This document shows, piece by piece, positions 15,845-23,946 of a DNA stretch of 39,223 nt. The number at the start of each line of letters is the position of its first letter. Within the stretch, counting starts at the first letter, position 1. The notes beneath the pieces were generated by a model, which had not been told where the DNA came from, made no database searches, and saw only the letters and a program-made list of their open reading frames with translations. A program made the translations under genes and the position numbers. Origin of the DNA: Candidatus Aminicenantota bacterium (GTDB lineage: Bacteria; Acidobacteriota; Aminicenantia; UBA2199); assembly GCA_011772425.1 (NCBI GenBank), contig WVZO01000001.1:5905-45127 (forward strand). The letters are read 5' to 3'.

Positions 15845-16681
15845 ATGAAAAGAGTTCTTATCACAGGTGCAAACGGTTTTACAGGAAGCCATTTAGTCAG
15901 GACACTGCAAGGTTCGGGATATGAAGTGATTCCCCTGGACCAGCGAGGAACCGGGTTAAAAAATGAAGTGGTGATTGATTTTTGCGACGAGGGGTTTTGG
16001 GAGGTGCTTAAAACCTTACCACCGGTGTATGCGGTGGTTCACCTGGGTGCGCGGGTAGGTTGGGACGGCAGTACACGAGCGGAGCTGTTTCAACCCAATA
16101 TTTTAGCCACAGCCCAGTTGGTTCATTGGGCGAAAAAAAGCAACAGTTATTTTGTTTTTGCTTCGGCGGCTTTGATCGCTGGCGAACGGAACCCCTATAT
16201 CAATGATGCATGTTTGTTGAATACAGAAAATGATTATTTGTACAGCAAATGGTTGGGTGAAGAGATCATTAAAATGTCGGAGATTCGGCATGCGATTTTA
16301 CGGATTTCCGGGATTTTTGGAAAAAACGGTCCATCTCACCTGGGCATCAACAGGGCCATTACCGATGCTTTAGCAGGCATTCCACCCGTTCAATACGGCG
16401 ATGGCAAAATCAAACGCAACTACATTTACGTGAAAGATTTATGCAATATCATTAAATATTGTCTAGATAATACCATTGAAGGCTGTCACCTGGTGGGAGG
16501 GGCTTATGGAGACACGATAGCAGAAATTCTTGAGACGATCTGTAATGTTTTGCTGCCAGGGTCCAAACCGAAAATCCGGGAGGGCCATCCCGGGCACGAT
16601 CAAATCATCGAACTGTCACACATACTGCCAACAGGAAGGACATTTGAAGAAGCAGTAAAAGATATAAAAATGGATGAATAA
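15845..16681 (+). CDS. NAD-dependent epimerase/dehydratase (extended SDR)
   Basis: The product has 278 residues. ATG 15845 follows CGAGGTG. The Rossmann nucleotide motif is TGANGFTGSHL (7-17). VVHLGARVGWDG and FVFASAALIAGE give the strand-4/5 region, and the catalytic pair is in NDYLYSKWLGEE (YxxxK). The C-terminal part has RNYIYVKDLC, common to sugar nucleotide epimerases. The product is shorter than classic GalE (about 330). The sugar specificity is unknown; C4 epimerisation or reduction of a 4-keto sugar is the usual chemistry. Confidence 0.85.
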   Translation: MKRVLITGANGFTGSHLVRTLQGSGYEVIPLDQRGTGLKNEVVIDFCDEGFWEVLKTLPPVYAVVHLGARVGWDGSTRAELFQPNILATAQLVHWAKKSNSYFVFASAALIAGERNPYINDACLLNTENDYLYSKWLGEEIIKMSEIRHAILRISGIFGKNGPSHLGINRAITDALAGIPPVQYGDGKIKRNYIYVKDLCNIIKYCLDNTIEGCHLVGGAYGDTIAEILETICNVLLPGSKPKIREGHPGHDQIIELSHILPTGRTFEEAVKDIKMDE

Positions 16682-16686
16682 TAAAA

Positions 16687-17379
16687 ATGAAGATAGGAAT
16701 TTTTTCTGATATACACGGTAATTTATATGCTTTTGAAAACGTTTATAACGAATTAAAAAAGGAAGGGTGCGATTTACATCTTTTCCTGGGAGACATTTGC
16801 GGTTACTATTTCCAACAGAATGAAGTTATCGATATTTTACGAGATATTCCCCACCTGGAAGCCCTTGCCGGTAACCACGATATCATGTTTTTGAAGTCCC
16901 TGGAAGATAAAAATTTGATGAAAGAGTATACGGAAAGATACGGGTTGTCTTTTGAATTGTTAAAGGGTACGATTACCCCTGAAAACCTGGATTTTTTGCA
17001 GCGTTTACCAAAGGAATTTCACCTGGGGCGATATGGGATTGCCGGTTTTCACGGCAGTCCCTGGAGTTTTCTTGAGGAATACGTGTACCCGGATTCGCCG
17101 ACGCAGCGTTTTGACACCCTTGATTATGATATTGTTTTCCTGGGTCACACCCATTGGACCATGGACATCATCCGAGAGCGCATTCGTATTGTCAATCCGG
17201 GTTCTGTGGGTCAACCCCGGGACGGTGGATGGCCGTCTTATGCTGTCTATGATGCCCGAAGCGAAAAACTGGAAGTCAAACGGGTAAACTACAATGTGAA
17301 TGCATTGATAGAAGACATCAAGAGACGGAAGGAAACCAATGCCTATTTAATAGACGTATTACATCGTATTAAACAATGA
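16687..17379 (+). CDS. Metallophosphoesterase (YfcE/calcineurin-like)
   Basis: The product has 230 residues. All phosphoesterase motifs are present in order: FSDIHGN (6-12), FLGDICGYY, AGNHDIM (~60), GFHGSP and GHTHW, then VNPGSVGQPRDGG. It starts 5 bp after the SDR gene and overlaps the following ATP-grasp gene by 4 bp (ATGA), so the three form a tightly coupled set. A small-molecule phosphatase acting on a sugar phosphate or phospho-intermediate is likely; the substrate is unknown. Confidence 0.88.
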   Translation: MKIGIFSDIHGNLYAFENVYNELKKEGCDLHLFLGDICGYYFQQNEVIDILRDIPHLEALAGNHDIMFLKSLEDKNLMKEYTERYGLSFELLKGTITPENLDFLQRLPKEFHLGRYGIAGFHGSPWSFLEEYVYPDSPTQRFDTLDYDIVFLGHTHWTMDIIRERIRIVNPGSVGQPRDGGWPSYAVYDARSEKLEVKRVNYNVNALIEDIKRRKETNAYLIDVLHRIKQ

Positions 17380-18335
17380 AAACACTAAACATCCTGGTAA
17401 CAGCCGTGGGCGGGGACCTTGGCCAGAGTGTCATCAAATGCCTGAGGGGTTGTACTTACAGCACCTATATCGTGGGCTGCGACATGAACCCCTATGCTGC
17501 GGGCCGGGGAGATGTAGATGCCTTCTTTCAAGCTCCACCGGTAAAAGAAGAACAAAAATACACCGATTTCCTGTTGAAAACCATTGAAGAACAAAAAATA
17601 AATTATGTTTTCCCACTGGCAGATGTGGAGATTATATTTTTTAGCGAGAACAGGGAATTATTCGACTCATGCCCGGCTTTTTTCGTCGTGAATGAAAAAC
17701 ATCTTATTGAAACTTTTATGGATAAGTACAAAACCGTTGAATTTCTTAAAGAAAAGGGACTCTCTTATCCCCGGACCTGGCTCCCATCTGATTACGCCGG
17801 GCAATTGGAATTTCCTTTAATTATAAAGAAACGGCGGGGCAGCGGCAGCCAGGATCTTCTCAAAGTGAATGATAACGAAGAGCTGCAATTCTATTTGCAG
17901 CGCAGCCAGGACGTGATTATCCAGGAATACCTGCCGGGGGAAGATGATGAATATACGGCGTGCTTGTTTAGTAATGGGCAAACCTTTTATGCCATCACGT
18001 TTAAACGGAAACTGGCGCCCGGTGGTTTCAGTCAACATGTGGAACTGGTATCTGATGCAGCCATTACCGAATTTCCCCTTCAGGTTGCCCGTACATTACA
18101 TTTCAGCGGTTACCTGGACATCAATATCCAGTTCAGGCGCACGGACCGCGGCTGCATTCCTTTTGAAATCAATCCCCGGTTTTCCAGCACCGTGTATTTC
18201 CGGCACCTATTTGGTTTCCAGGATGTGAAATGGACCCTGGATATATGGGAAAATAACCCCATCACCTATTTTCCCAGGATCAAAAAGGGAATCGGTGTAC
18301 GAAAATTCAGCGAAGTGATTTTTGATATGGAATAA
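17376..18335 (+). CDS. ATP-grasp ligase (CarB/PylC-like)
   Basis: The product has 319 residues. Residues 1-110 form a pre-ATP-grasp Rossmann-like domain (MKTLNILVTAVGGDLGQSVI). The ATP-grasp domain follows, with FPLIIKKRRGSGSQDL (~148), IQEYLPGEDDEYTACLF, YLDINIQF and the metal site EINPRFSST (~267-275). Such stand-alone enzymes join a carboxylate to an amine through an acyl-phosphate. In glycan loci they often attach an amino acid or make an amide on a sugar; this would complement the acyl-activating genes at 9731-13483. The 4-bp ATGA overlap couples it to the phosphoesterase. Confidence 0.85.
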   Translation: MKTLNILVTAVGGDLGQSVIKCLRGCTYSTYIVGCDMNPYAAGRGDVDAFFQAPPVKEEQKYTDFLLKTIEEQKINYVFPLADVEIIFFSENRELFDSCPAFFVVNEKHLIETFMDKYKTVEFLKEKGLSYPRTWLPSDYAGQLEFPLIIKKRRGSGSQDLLKVNDNEELQFYLQRSQDVIIQEYLPGEDDEYTACLFSNGQTFYAITFKRKLAPGGFSQHVELVSDAAITEFPLQVARTLHFSGYLDINIQFRRTDRGCIPFEINPRFSSTVYFRHLFGFQDVKWTLDIWENNPITYFPRIKKGIGVRKFSEVIFDME

Positions 18336-20356
18336 TGAAGACCAATTACTGGGTATTGAAGCTGAAGGCATTTACATTTATTAAAATACTCAGGAAATTT
18401 CGTAAGACAGATGTAGGGGGGCTCACTTACATCGAGGTTACCAGACCTGCTGCACTGCTGATCAAATGGTGCCAGCGATTAAAGGTTTCTACTCCTCCTC
18501 TTCATAAAATCAAGCCCAGGGAATCGGTTGCCGGGCCGGTTCTTTATTTATCCGGTGTGCGAAACGATAAAGGGGAAGTAATTTCCCTGGATGTTTATCA
18601 CCGCATCCTGGCATTAAGACACAAGATAATGGAAACCTTTATGGACTCCTTTAAAACCTTTGCTTTTTTTAAAAATAAAAAACCTCTACATGCTGTCAGT
18701 GCTTATATTGGTATGTTGATTGCCATTGATATCCGGGCAGCGGTTTATCTGGCGCATTTTGCCAGGTGGAAGAATTACAAGAAGGGCGAAGAAGGAAAAA
18801 CAAAAAATATATTAATTATTCCCACATCCCAGTGGAGCAAATACCTGGTTACGCATTTCGAGGAGATCCTGGATGAAGTTATTATTAAAAGCAACCGTGG
18901 TGCAGGTTTTACGCAGGGTTGGCGGGTATTCCTCCGCTTAGTCCGGGCACTTTTAAGATCGCTGTTCACGTCCAGGCGTTCGGCTGCCTATTCATACGAT
19001 CATAAAGATGGTAAAATTTTGATTACCTATGCCACCGGTCTCCTGGAAGCTCAACGGAACGATCTTTCTTATTACCATGCGGCAGACATTGATCCCGGCC
19101 GAATATTGATTTTTTTCCGGGTAGCTAAATACCCTCCTTCCGATAAAGAACTGGCCTGGATCAAACAAAATAAAATATCCTGTATTGCTTCGCAGTCAAT
19201 GAAACCATCCATACCTGGAATTCCCCAATGGAAGCCTTCTGCGATTTTAAAACGTGAAATAAAAGCCTTTTGCTGGCTCTATATTAAAACCTTTCTCCAA
19301 TGCCTGAGAAAAAGAAAAAAACATTCCCTGTGGTTTTTGGATAAATTGTGGACCATGGGAATGGAGGTGGCGTACTGGAAAGATTTCCTTGTTCAAAATA
19401 AGGTGAGTATTCTTATGAATCCCAATCCGTCGGAATTTAATTTTATCCCGGATGCGGCGGTTACCGACATCGGGGGGTTGGCGGTAGAGGCCGAGCGATC
19501 CATCCGCTTTGATTATTGCACGTATATTCACAATTCCGCTACCCATATCGGCTTTGTAACCGGTCCTTACAGTTTAACCCAAATCCCGGAGCCCTCATTC
19601 AGCCTGGTTACGGTGCAAACCGGTGCATTAAATGTGACGGATTCCCCGTACAAGGATAAACGGCTCGACGAGTTAAAAGACCAGGGCAAAATAGTGGTTT
19701 CAGTATTTGATGAGTCTGCCAATGATGTGTTTTTTGGAGAGTCTATCTCTCAATTATACCGCGCCGTGATCGACCTGGTGACTGGCGATGACCGTTTTGC
19801 TTTATACATAAAAACCAAAAAAACAGATGTCCTGGAAAACTTAGCGGATATCAATGATGAAGTCAAAGAATTGGAAAGAAAAAGCAGGTGTGTGCTTGCG
19901 GAGTGGAAAATTTCAGCAGCAGCGGCAGCTTCTTTTTCAGACCTGGTAGTGAGTGTTCCTTCTACTGCTGCGTTTGAGAGTGTGATTACCGGGACACGAA
20001 CCATTGTATTTAATCCCATGCGTGCCGGTTCACGTCTTTTTTACAGCAATAATGGTTTGAACCGGCGAGTTTTTGAAGATGGTGAATCCATGATCGCTGC
20101 CATAAAAAAATATGCGGACGGTAAAGATGATTCGGTTGGAGATTGCAGTGATATTGTCCCACAAATCGATCCCTTCCGTGATGGTATGGGGGCCAAACGG
20201 ATTGGCGAGTATTTAAAATGGTGCCTGGAAGGTTTCGATTCCGGCCTGGAATGGCAAGCGATTATCCAGGCGGCCAACAATCGCTATACCAAAGAGTTCG
20301 GGAACGATAAAGTAACGGATGAGCACGCCTATGAAAAAATACCTCAAACCAATTGA
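18335..20356 (+). CDS. Large unknown protein, probable GT-B-type glycan transferase
   Basis: The product has 673 residues and starts on the last base of the previous stop (TAATG). The C-terminal ~250 residues have a GT-B-like layout: a strand with GKIVVSVFDES, a helix region with DRFALYIKTKK, then SDLVVSVPSTAAFESVITGTRTIVFNP (~545-571). That last segment matches the S/T-rich loop and 'visible to only certain clients' turn seen in CDP-glycerol/polysialic-type transferases. The middle has NPSEFNFIPDAAVTDIGGLAVEAERS. The N-terminal 150 residues match nothing I know. No signal peptide or clear transmembrane segment is evident. The glycosyltransferase call is inference from the fold pattern and position. 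Confidence 0.5.
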   Translation: MKTNYWVLKLKAFTFIKILRKFRKTDVGGLTYIEVTRPAALLIKWCQRLKVSTPPLHKIKPRESVAGPVLYLSGVRNDKGEVISLDVYHRILALRHKIMETFMDSFKTFAFFKNKKPLHAVSAYIGMLIAIDIRAAVYLAHFARWKNYKKGEEGKTKNILIIPTSQWSKYLVTHFEEILDEVIIKSNRGAGFTQGWRVFLRLVRALLRSLFTSRRSAAYSYDHKDGKILITYATGLLEAQRNDLSYYHAADIDPGRILIFFRVAKYPPSDKELAWIKQNKISCIASQSMKPSIPGIPQWKPSAILKREIKAFCWLYIKTFLQCLRKRKKHSLWFLDKLWTMGMEVAYWKDFLVQNKVSILMNPNPSEFNFIPDAAVTDIGGLAVEAERSIRFDYCTYIHNSATHIGFVTGPYSLTQIPEPSFSLVTVQTGALNVTDSPYKDKRLDELKDQGKIVVSVFDESANDVFFGESISQLYRAVIDLVTGDDRFALYIKTKKTDVLENLADINDEVKELERKSRCVLAEWKISAAAAASFSDLVVSVPSTAAFESVITGTRTIVFNPMRAGSRLFYSNNGLNRRVFEDGESMIAAIKKYADGKDDSVGDCSDIVPQIDPFRDGMGAKRIGEYLKWCLEGFDSGLEWQAIIQAANNRYTKEFGNDKVTDEHAYEKIPQTN

Positions 20357-20816
20357 TATAAAAAAAATAAAGTCAACGTGGTACGAGGATATTTTTACCC
20401 AATGGCAGCCGGACCAGGGGTATGTTGATCATTTAAAGAAATGCATAAAAGAAAAACAATATATGCCTCCTATTGTGGTGGTACAGGAAGGTGACTTTTT
20501 TTATATTGTCAATGGTCATCACCGCTATTACGCGCACCTGGTCATGGGAGAGAAAAAAGTAAAATGCATCGTGATCGAGGGTACATTTGCAGACAGTGAA
20601 CCGCTGCGCAAGGCAGAGGTGCTTTTAAAGGAGTTTGATCAAAAGACGGGATACCGGTATCAATTCAGCGGGTATCTTGACCGCTGGGCCGCCGCCGCAG
20701 AAGAGCAAAAATTTATTAATAAATACAGACCCACATACAAATTCAGAATTTACAAATTTCTTAAAAAAATATTTAAACCACGAAGGCACGAAGGAGATGA
20801 AGGTTTAAAGATATAA
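20319..20816 (+). CDS. ParB/sulfiredoxin-like domain protein
   Basis: The product has 165 residues. ATG 20319 overlaps the previous gene by 38 bp; a second ATG at 20331 is equally possible and would remove four residues. Residues ~35-95 resemble the ParB N-terminal/sulfiredoxin fold: YMPPIVVVQEGDFFYIVNGH, then HRYYAHLVMGEKKVKCIVIEG. The NGHHRYYAH segment corresponds to the GxHR nucleotide-binding motif, which in ParB binds CTP and in SerK/sulfiredoxin ATP. With no parA nearby it is unlikely to be a partition protein; a nucleotide-dependent kinase or ligand-binding role in glycan synthesis is possible. The last ~13 residues are encoded by a CCACGAAGG repeat. Confidence 0.7.
   Translation: MSTPMKKYLKPIDIKKIKSTWYEDIFTQWQPDQGYVDHLKKCIKEKQYMPPIVVVQEGDFFYIVNGHHRYYAHLVMGEKKVKCIVIEGTFADSEPLRKAEVLLKEFDQKTGYRYQFSGYLDRWAAAAEEQKFINKYRPTYKFRIYKFLKKIFKPRRHEGDEGLKI
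20776..20802 (+). repeat. CCACGAAGG repeat inside the 3' end of a gene
   Basis: CCACGAAGGCACGAAGGAG, the intergenic repeat of this locus, lies here within the coding sequence. It encodes the C-terminal PRRHEGDEG of the ParB-like protein. Confidence 0.7.
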
Positions 20817-20825
20817 GGAGCTGAA

Positions 20826-21425
20826 ATGGGTGCGATAAAAAAGGTATTATGCGAACGGGAATTGCCGGAACGAGAGCTGCACAATTCCAGGCTTTTTGTG
20901 GATTTGTCGGAGAATGTGCATATTCATTTCAGGGAAATCCGCCTGATGTTCGGAGTAGAGGAATTTTTTGAATTCACAGACGTTATCCGAGAAAGTGCCA
21001 AAGAGGTGAAAAAATATTTAAAAAAACATCCGGATTATAACGAACAAGAGGTATTTGACGGGCTGCTGGTGGCGGGTGGTATCAAGCGCCAGACCACGCC
21101 GCTGCAAAAGAGTCCCAAACCCCATGAAAGTAAATATTTTCCCAATCGCCTGCAAATCGAATTGCAGGAAGAAAAGGTCATCGATTCCATTCATATTCAT
21201 TTCAGGGATTACCGCCTGGTGATGAATTTTGAAACCTTCCGAGAATTTACCAACGGCATGAAAGAAGCATTGGATAACCTGGAGGAATTTTTAAAGGAAA
21301 ACCAGTACAACCAGGAAGAGCATGCCTTTCGCGGGGTGGTGAGCCAGGAGGAGTGGCAGAGTGAGAGAATCACCCTAGGGGATAAGATCAAATACAAGAT
21401 TAAAAAGCTGTTAGGAAGATATTAG
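20826..21425 (+). CDS. Unknown protein with duplicated HIHFR domain
   Basis: The product has 199 residues. ATG 20826 follows AAGGAGC. Two copies of one domain can be aligned by eye. Copy 1 is at ~30-77: NVHIHFREIRLMFGVEEFFE, then FTDVIRESAKEVKKYL. Copy 2 is at ~123-170: SIHIHFRDYRLVMNFETFRE, then FTNGMKEALDNLEEFL. Each has a strand with H-I-H-F-R, a second strand R-L-x, then an E-rich amphipathic helix. The C-terminus is basic (KIKYKIKKLLGRY), perhaps membrane-facing. I do not recognise a named family. It lies between a ParB-like gene and a GT-B-like gene with gaps of 9 and 6 bp, so the three probably work together. Confidence 0.6.
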   Translation: MGAIKKVLCERELPERELHNSRLFVDLSENVHIHFREIRLMFGVEEFFEFTDVIRESAKEVKKYLKKHPDYNEQEVFDGLLVAGGIKRQTTPLQKSPKPHESKYFPNRLQIELQEEKVIDSIHIHFRDYRLVMNFETFREFTNGMKEALDNLEEFLKENQYNQEEHAFRGVVSQEEWQSERITLGDKIKYKIKKLLGRY

Positions 21426-21431
21426 TCACAG

Positions 21432-23069
21432 ATGAACACGGATAAAATTGTTTTATTCTATCCTACAGGGATCGTTCATTATAGAAACCTGGAAATTTTG
21501 AAAAAGAATTTGCCCGGTTTCAAATTCCAGGTGATCGTGGAACCCTGGGTAAAAGAAAAAGCAGCGGAAGTATTGGATAATATTGAGCCGGAAGACCACG
21601 TGCCTGTTGAGAATGACCAGGTGCCGGAGAAGGTGTGGCAAGAACATATCGATATCCTGTTTTTATCCATGGCTTATCCCAATCCATTCCGGCTTCACCT
21701 GGTGGATGAAGCAGCTAAGCGAAATATCCCGGTGATCGCCATTGAAGAAGTCAACCAATTGGCCCTGAATGACGGGATTATCAACCACTACTTTTTACCC
21801 CTGGATTATCTGGGTGTGCCTTCCCAGGTAGAAAAAGAAAAATTCATGGAGCTGGGACTTTCGGAAGATGCGGTAATGGTGACCGGGTGGCCGTTTTTTA
21901 ATAAGGAAGCTGCTTTGGCATCGAAACGCAAGGGAGAAAATGACAGCAAAAAACAATATCAGATCACTGGTGAAAGTGAGAAGAAGTATTGTTTGTTGGT
22001 ATTGGGTTCCCTGAAAGAACAGGACATAGTAAGTCTTGAAACCCGGAGAGTCCGTCAGAAGATATTGGAAATCGTATCCGCCGGTTTACCGGAGGATTAC
22101 CGGTTGTTGATCAAACCGCATCCCATTGAAACGGAGTCCGGTTTGGAGGATATCCGCAAGCAGGTGCCGGATGCGGTGCTCCTGAACCCTAAATATCCTA
22201 TTGAACCTTTGCTGGCCAGGGCAGACGTGGTGGTGAATCGGGGCAATTCCCAGGTGACACTCCTGGCAATGCTTCAAGACAAACCGGTAATCGTTATTCC
22301 CGCCGGTCTAAAAACCATTTTTCATGGAACTATGGATCCCATTATTGCCAACTCAGCCCTGGAATTTAACCGGATACTGGAACATTATTCCCGGGGACAA
22401 AAGCAAGATTATCAGAAAATATTGAACATTCACTTTCCATTGACTCAGCAGGAGGCTTTAAAGAAGGTAAACGAGCTGTTTTCCACTGCATTGAATAAAA
22501 AAGTAACTGAACGTGTTAACGAAACAAAAAGAATCTATATTTCAACCTTGTATGCCTTCCTGGGGCATACTGAACGGGCAAAGCAACTTGCAACCGAATT
22601 GCCAGAAGGCGAGATTGTATCCTTACTTAAAAAACTATTTAACCGGTTGATCAGTGTGTCTGAATTTAGAACATTACTTGGTTACTTCCCTGGAAAGATC
22701 ATTCGTTGGCATTTGCAGTCATTGTTTATCCGCTCTCTTTTAGAAGGTAAGGCCGCAGTAACAAGAAGCGACCTGCTGCTGCTTGAAGGTTTTGGTGGTG
22801 ATGTCAATCCTCATTATTTTATCGAAGATATTATGAAACGCATAGAGCTGGAATACCGGGGTGGGAATGAGGCTGAAGCTGAGGAATGGATTCATAAATT
22901 TTATGAAGATTATTCGGTTTTTGATTATTATAAGCAAGTCTTTGACATGCTGCGGTTTGTGTATCAAGGCCGGCGCAAAGGTTGGTCGTTGCGCAAAGCC
23001 CTGTGGCTGTTGAAGAATTTCAACAAAGCATACGCACGGAAATATGTTAAGGATAAACTAAAAAAATAA
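21432..23069 (+). CDS. Probable GT-B transferase (CDP-glycerol transferase/epimerase-like fold)
   Basis: The product has 545 residues. Residues 1-~350 have a GT-B-like layout: KIVLFYPTGIVHYRNLEIL at the start, LGVPSQVEKEKFMELG, YRLLIKPHPIETESGLEDI (~218-236) and ADVVVNRGNSQVTLLAMLQD (~257-276), followed by KPVIVIPAG. The KPHP motif and the following Ser/Asn loop are typical of CDP-glycerol glycerophosphotransferases and of related capsule transferases. Residues ~360-545 are an all-helical extension that looks TPR-like and is not normal for those families. Cytosolic; acts on an acceptor unknown. Confidence 0.6.
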   Translation: MNTDKIVLFYPTGIVHYRNLEILKKNLPGFKFQVIVEPWVKEKAAEVLDNIEPEDHVPVENDQVPEKVWQEHIDILFLSMAYPNPFRLHLVDEAAKRNIPVIAIEEVNQLALNDGIINHYFLPLDYLGVPSQVEKEKFMELGLSEDAVMVTGWPFFNKEAALASKRKGENDSKKQYQITGESEKKYCLLVLGSLKEQDIVSLETRRVRQKILEIVSAGLPEDYRLLIKPHPIETESGLEDIRKQVPDAVLLNPKYPIEPLLARADVVVNRGNSQVTLLAMLQDKPVIVIPAGLKTIFHGTMDPIIANSALEFNRILEHYSRGQKQDYQKILNIHFPLTQQEALKKVNELFSTALNKKVTERVNETKRIYISTLYAFLGHTERAKQLATELPEGEIVSLLKKLFNRLISVSEFRTLLGYFPGKIIRWHLQSLFIRSLLEGKAAVTRSDLLLLEGFGGDVNPHYFIEDIMKRIELEYRGGNEAEAEEWIHKFYEDYSVFDYYKQVFDMLRFVYQGRRKGWSLRKALWLLKNFNKAYARKYVKDKLKK

Positions 23070-23071
23070 AT

Positions 23072-23134
23072 CTCCGTGATCTCCGTGTCTCTGTGGTTTT
23101 ATTTTTTTACCACAGAGCCACAGAGAACACAGAG
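23072..23134. repeat. CCACAGAG-family hairpin (26-base arms)
   Basis: CTCCGTGATCTCCGTGTCTC and on (23072-23097) pairs with the arm 23109-23134 with about four mismatches in 26, around an 11-base T-rich loop. It fills the gap before rfbF; the SD-like GAGAAGGT follows directly. Confidence 0.8.
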
Positions 23135-23154
23135 AAAGAAAAAGAGAAGGTATT

Positions 23155-23928
23155 ATGAAGACATTAATACTTGCAGGTGGTTATGGGTCGCGGTTGGGGA
23201 ATATTACAGAGAATATTCCCAAACCCATGGTGACCATTGGGGGTAAACCGATTTTGTGGCATATTATGAAAATTTACTCTCATTTTGGCTTTAACGAGTT
23301 TGTTATACTCCTGGGTTACCAGGGAGTTAAAATCAAAGAATACTTTTTCCATTATCATATAATGAACAATGATTTCACCATTAACCTGGCGGATAACAGC
23401 TTGAGTTTTGGGGATAAAAACAACGTGGAAAACTGGACGGTTACGCTGGTGGATACTGGTATCGATACCCTCAAGGGAGGACGCATTAAGCGGGCGGAAC
23501 CCTACCTGGAAGGAGACATTAATATGCTAACCTATGGGGATGGCGTGGCAGATGTCAACATCAAGGAATTACTGGAGTTCCATCAATCCCACGGCAAAAT
23601 CCTGACCCTTACCGGGGTCCGGCCGCCGTCCCGGTTTGGTGAATTGGTTATTAAAGACCGCCAGGTGCTTTCTTTCGAAGAAAAACCGCAAATATCTTCC
23701 GGTTTAATCAATGGTGGATTTATGGTATTTAATAACGCATTGTTATCCTCTCTGACACCGGATAAAGGCTGTGATTTTGAGTTTGGTGTGCTGGAAGACC
23801 TGGCTAAGCAAAGGGAAATCATGGTTTATGAGCACCATGGTTTCTGGGAATGCGTGGATACCGAACGCGATTTAAACCATTTAAACAAATTATGGAATGA
23901 AAACAAAGCCATTTGGAAATTGTGGTGA
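23155..23928 (+). CDS. rfbF: Glucose-1-phosphate cytidylyltransferase
   Basis: The product has 257 residues, full length for RfbF. The nucleotide-binding start is LILAGGYGSRLG (4-15) with IPKPMVTIGGKPILWHIMKI next. TYGDGVADVN (~124) holds the metal-binding aspartate, and FEEKPQ plus NGGFMVFN follow. The enzyme makes CDP-glucose from CTP and glucose 1-phosphate. It differs from RmlA in the LWHIMK and GYQGVKIKEYF segments, which mark the cytidylyl type. It is the first gene of a four-gene CDP-sugar block and is followed after 18 bp by rfbG, its pathway successor. Confidence 0.95.
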   Translation: MKTLILAGGYGSRLGNITENIPKPMVTIGGKPILWHIMKIYSHFGFNEFVILLGYQGVKIKEYFFHYHIMNNDFTINLADNSLSFGDKNNVENWTVTLVDTGIDTLKGGRIKRAEPYLEGDINMLTYGDGVADVNIKELLEFHQSHGKILTLTGVRPPSRFGELVIKDRQVLSFEEKPQISSGLINGGFMVFNNALLSSLTPDKGCDFEFGVLEDLAKQREIMVYEHHGFWECVDTERDLNHLNKLWNENKAIWKLW

Positions 23929-23946
23929 GGAATAGGAGAAAAACTA

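Noticed and set aside
20319..20816. Chromosome-partition ParB
   Set aside because: Only the N-terminal fold is present, with no helix-turn-helix domain and no parA or parS-like site nearby.
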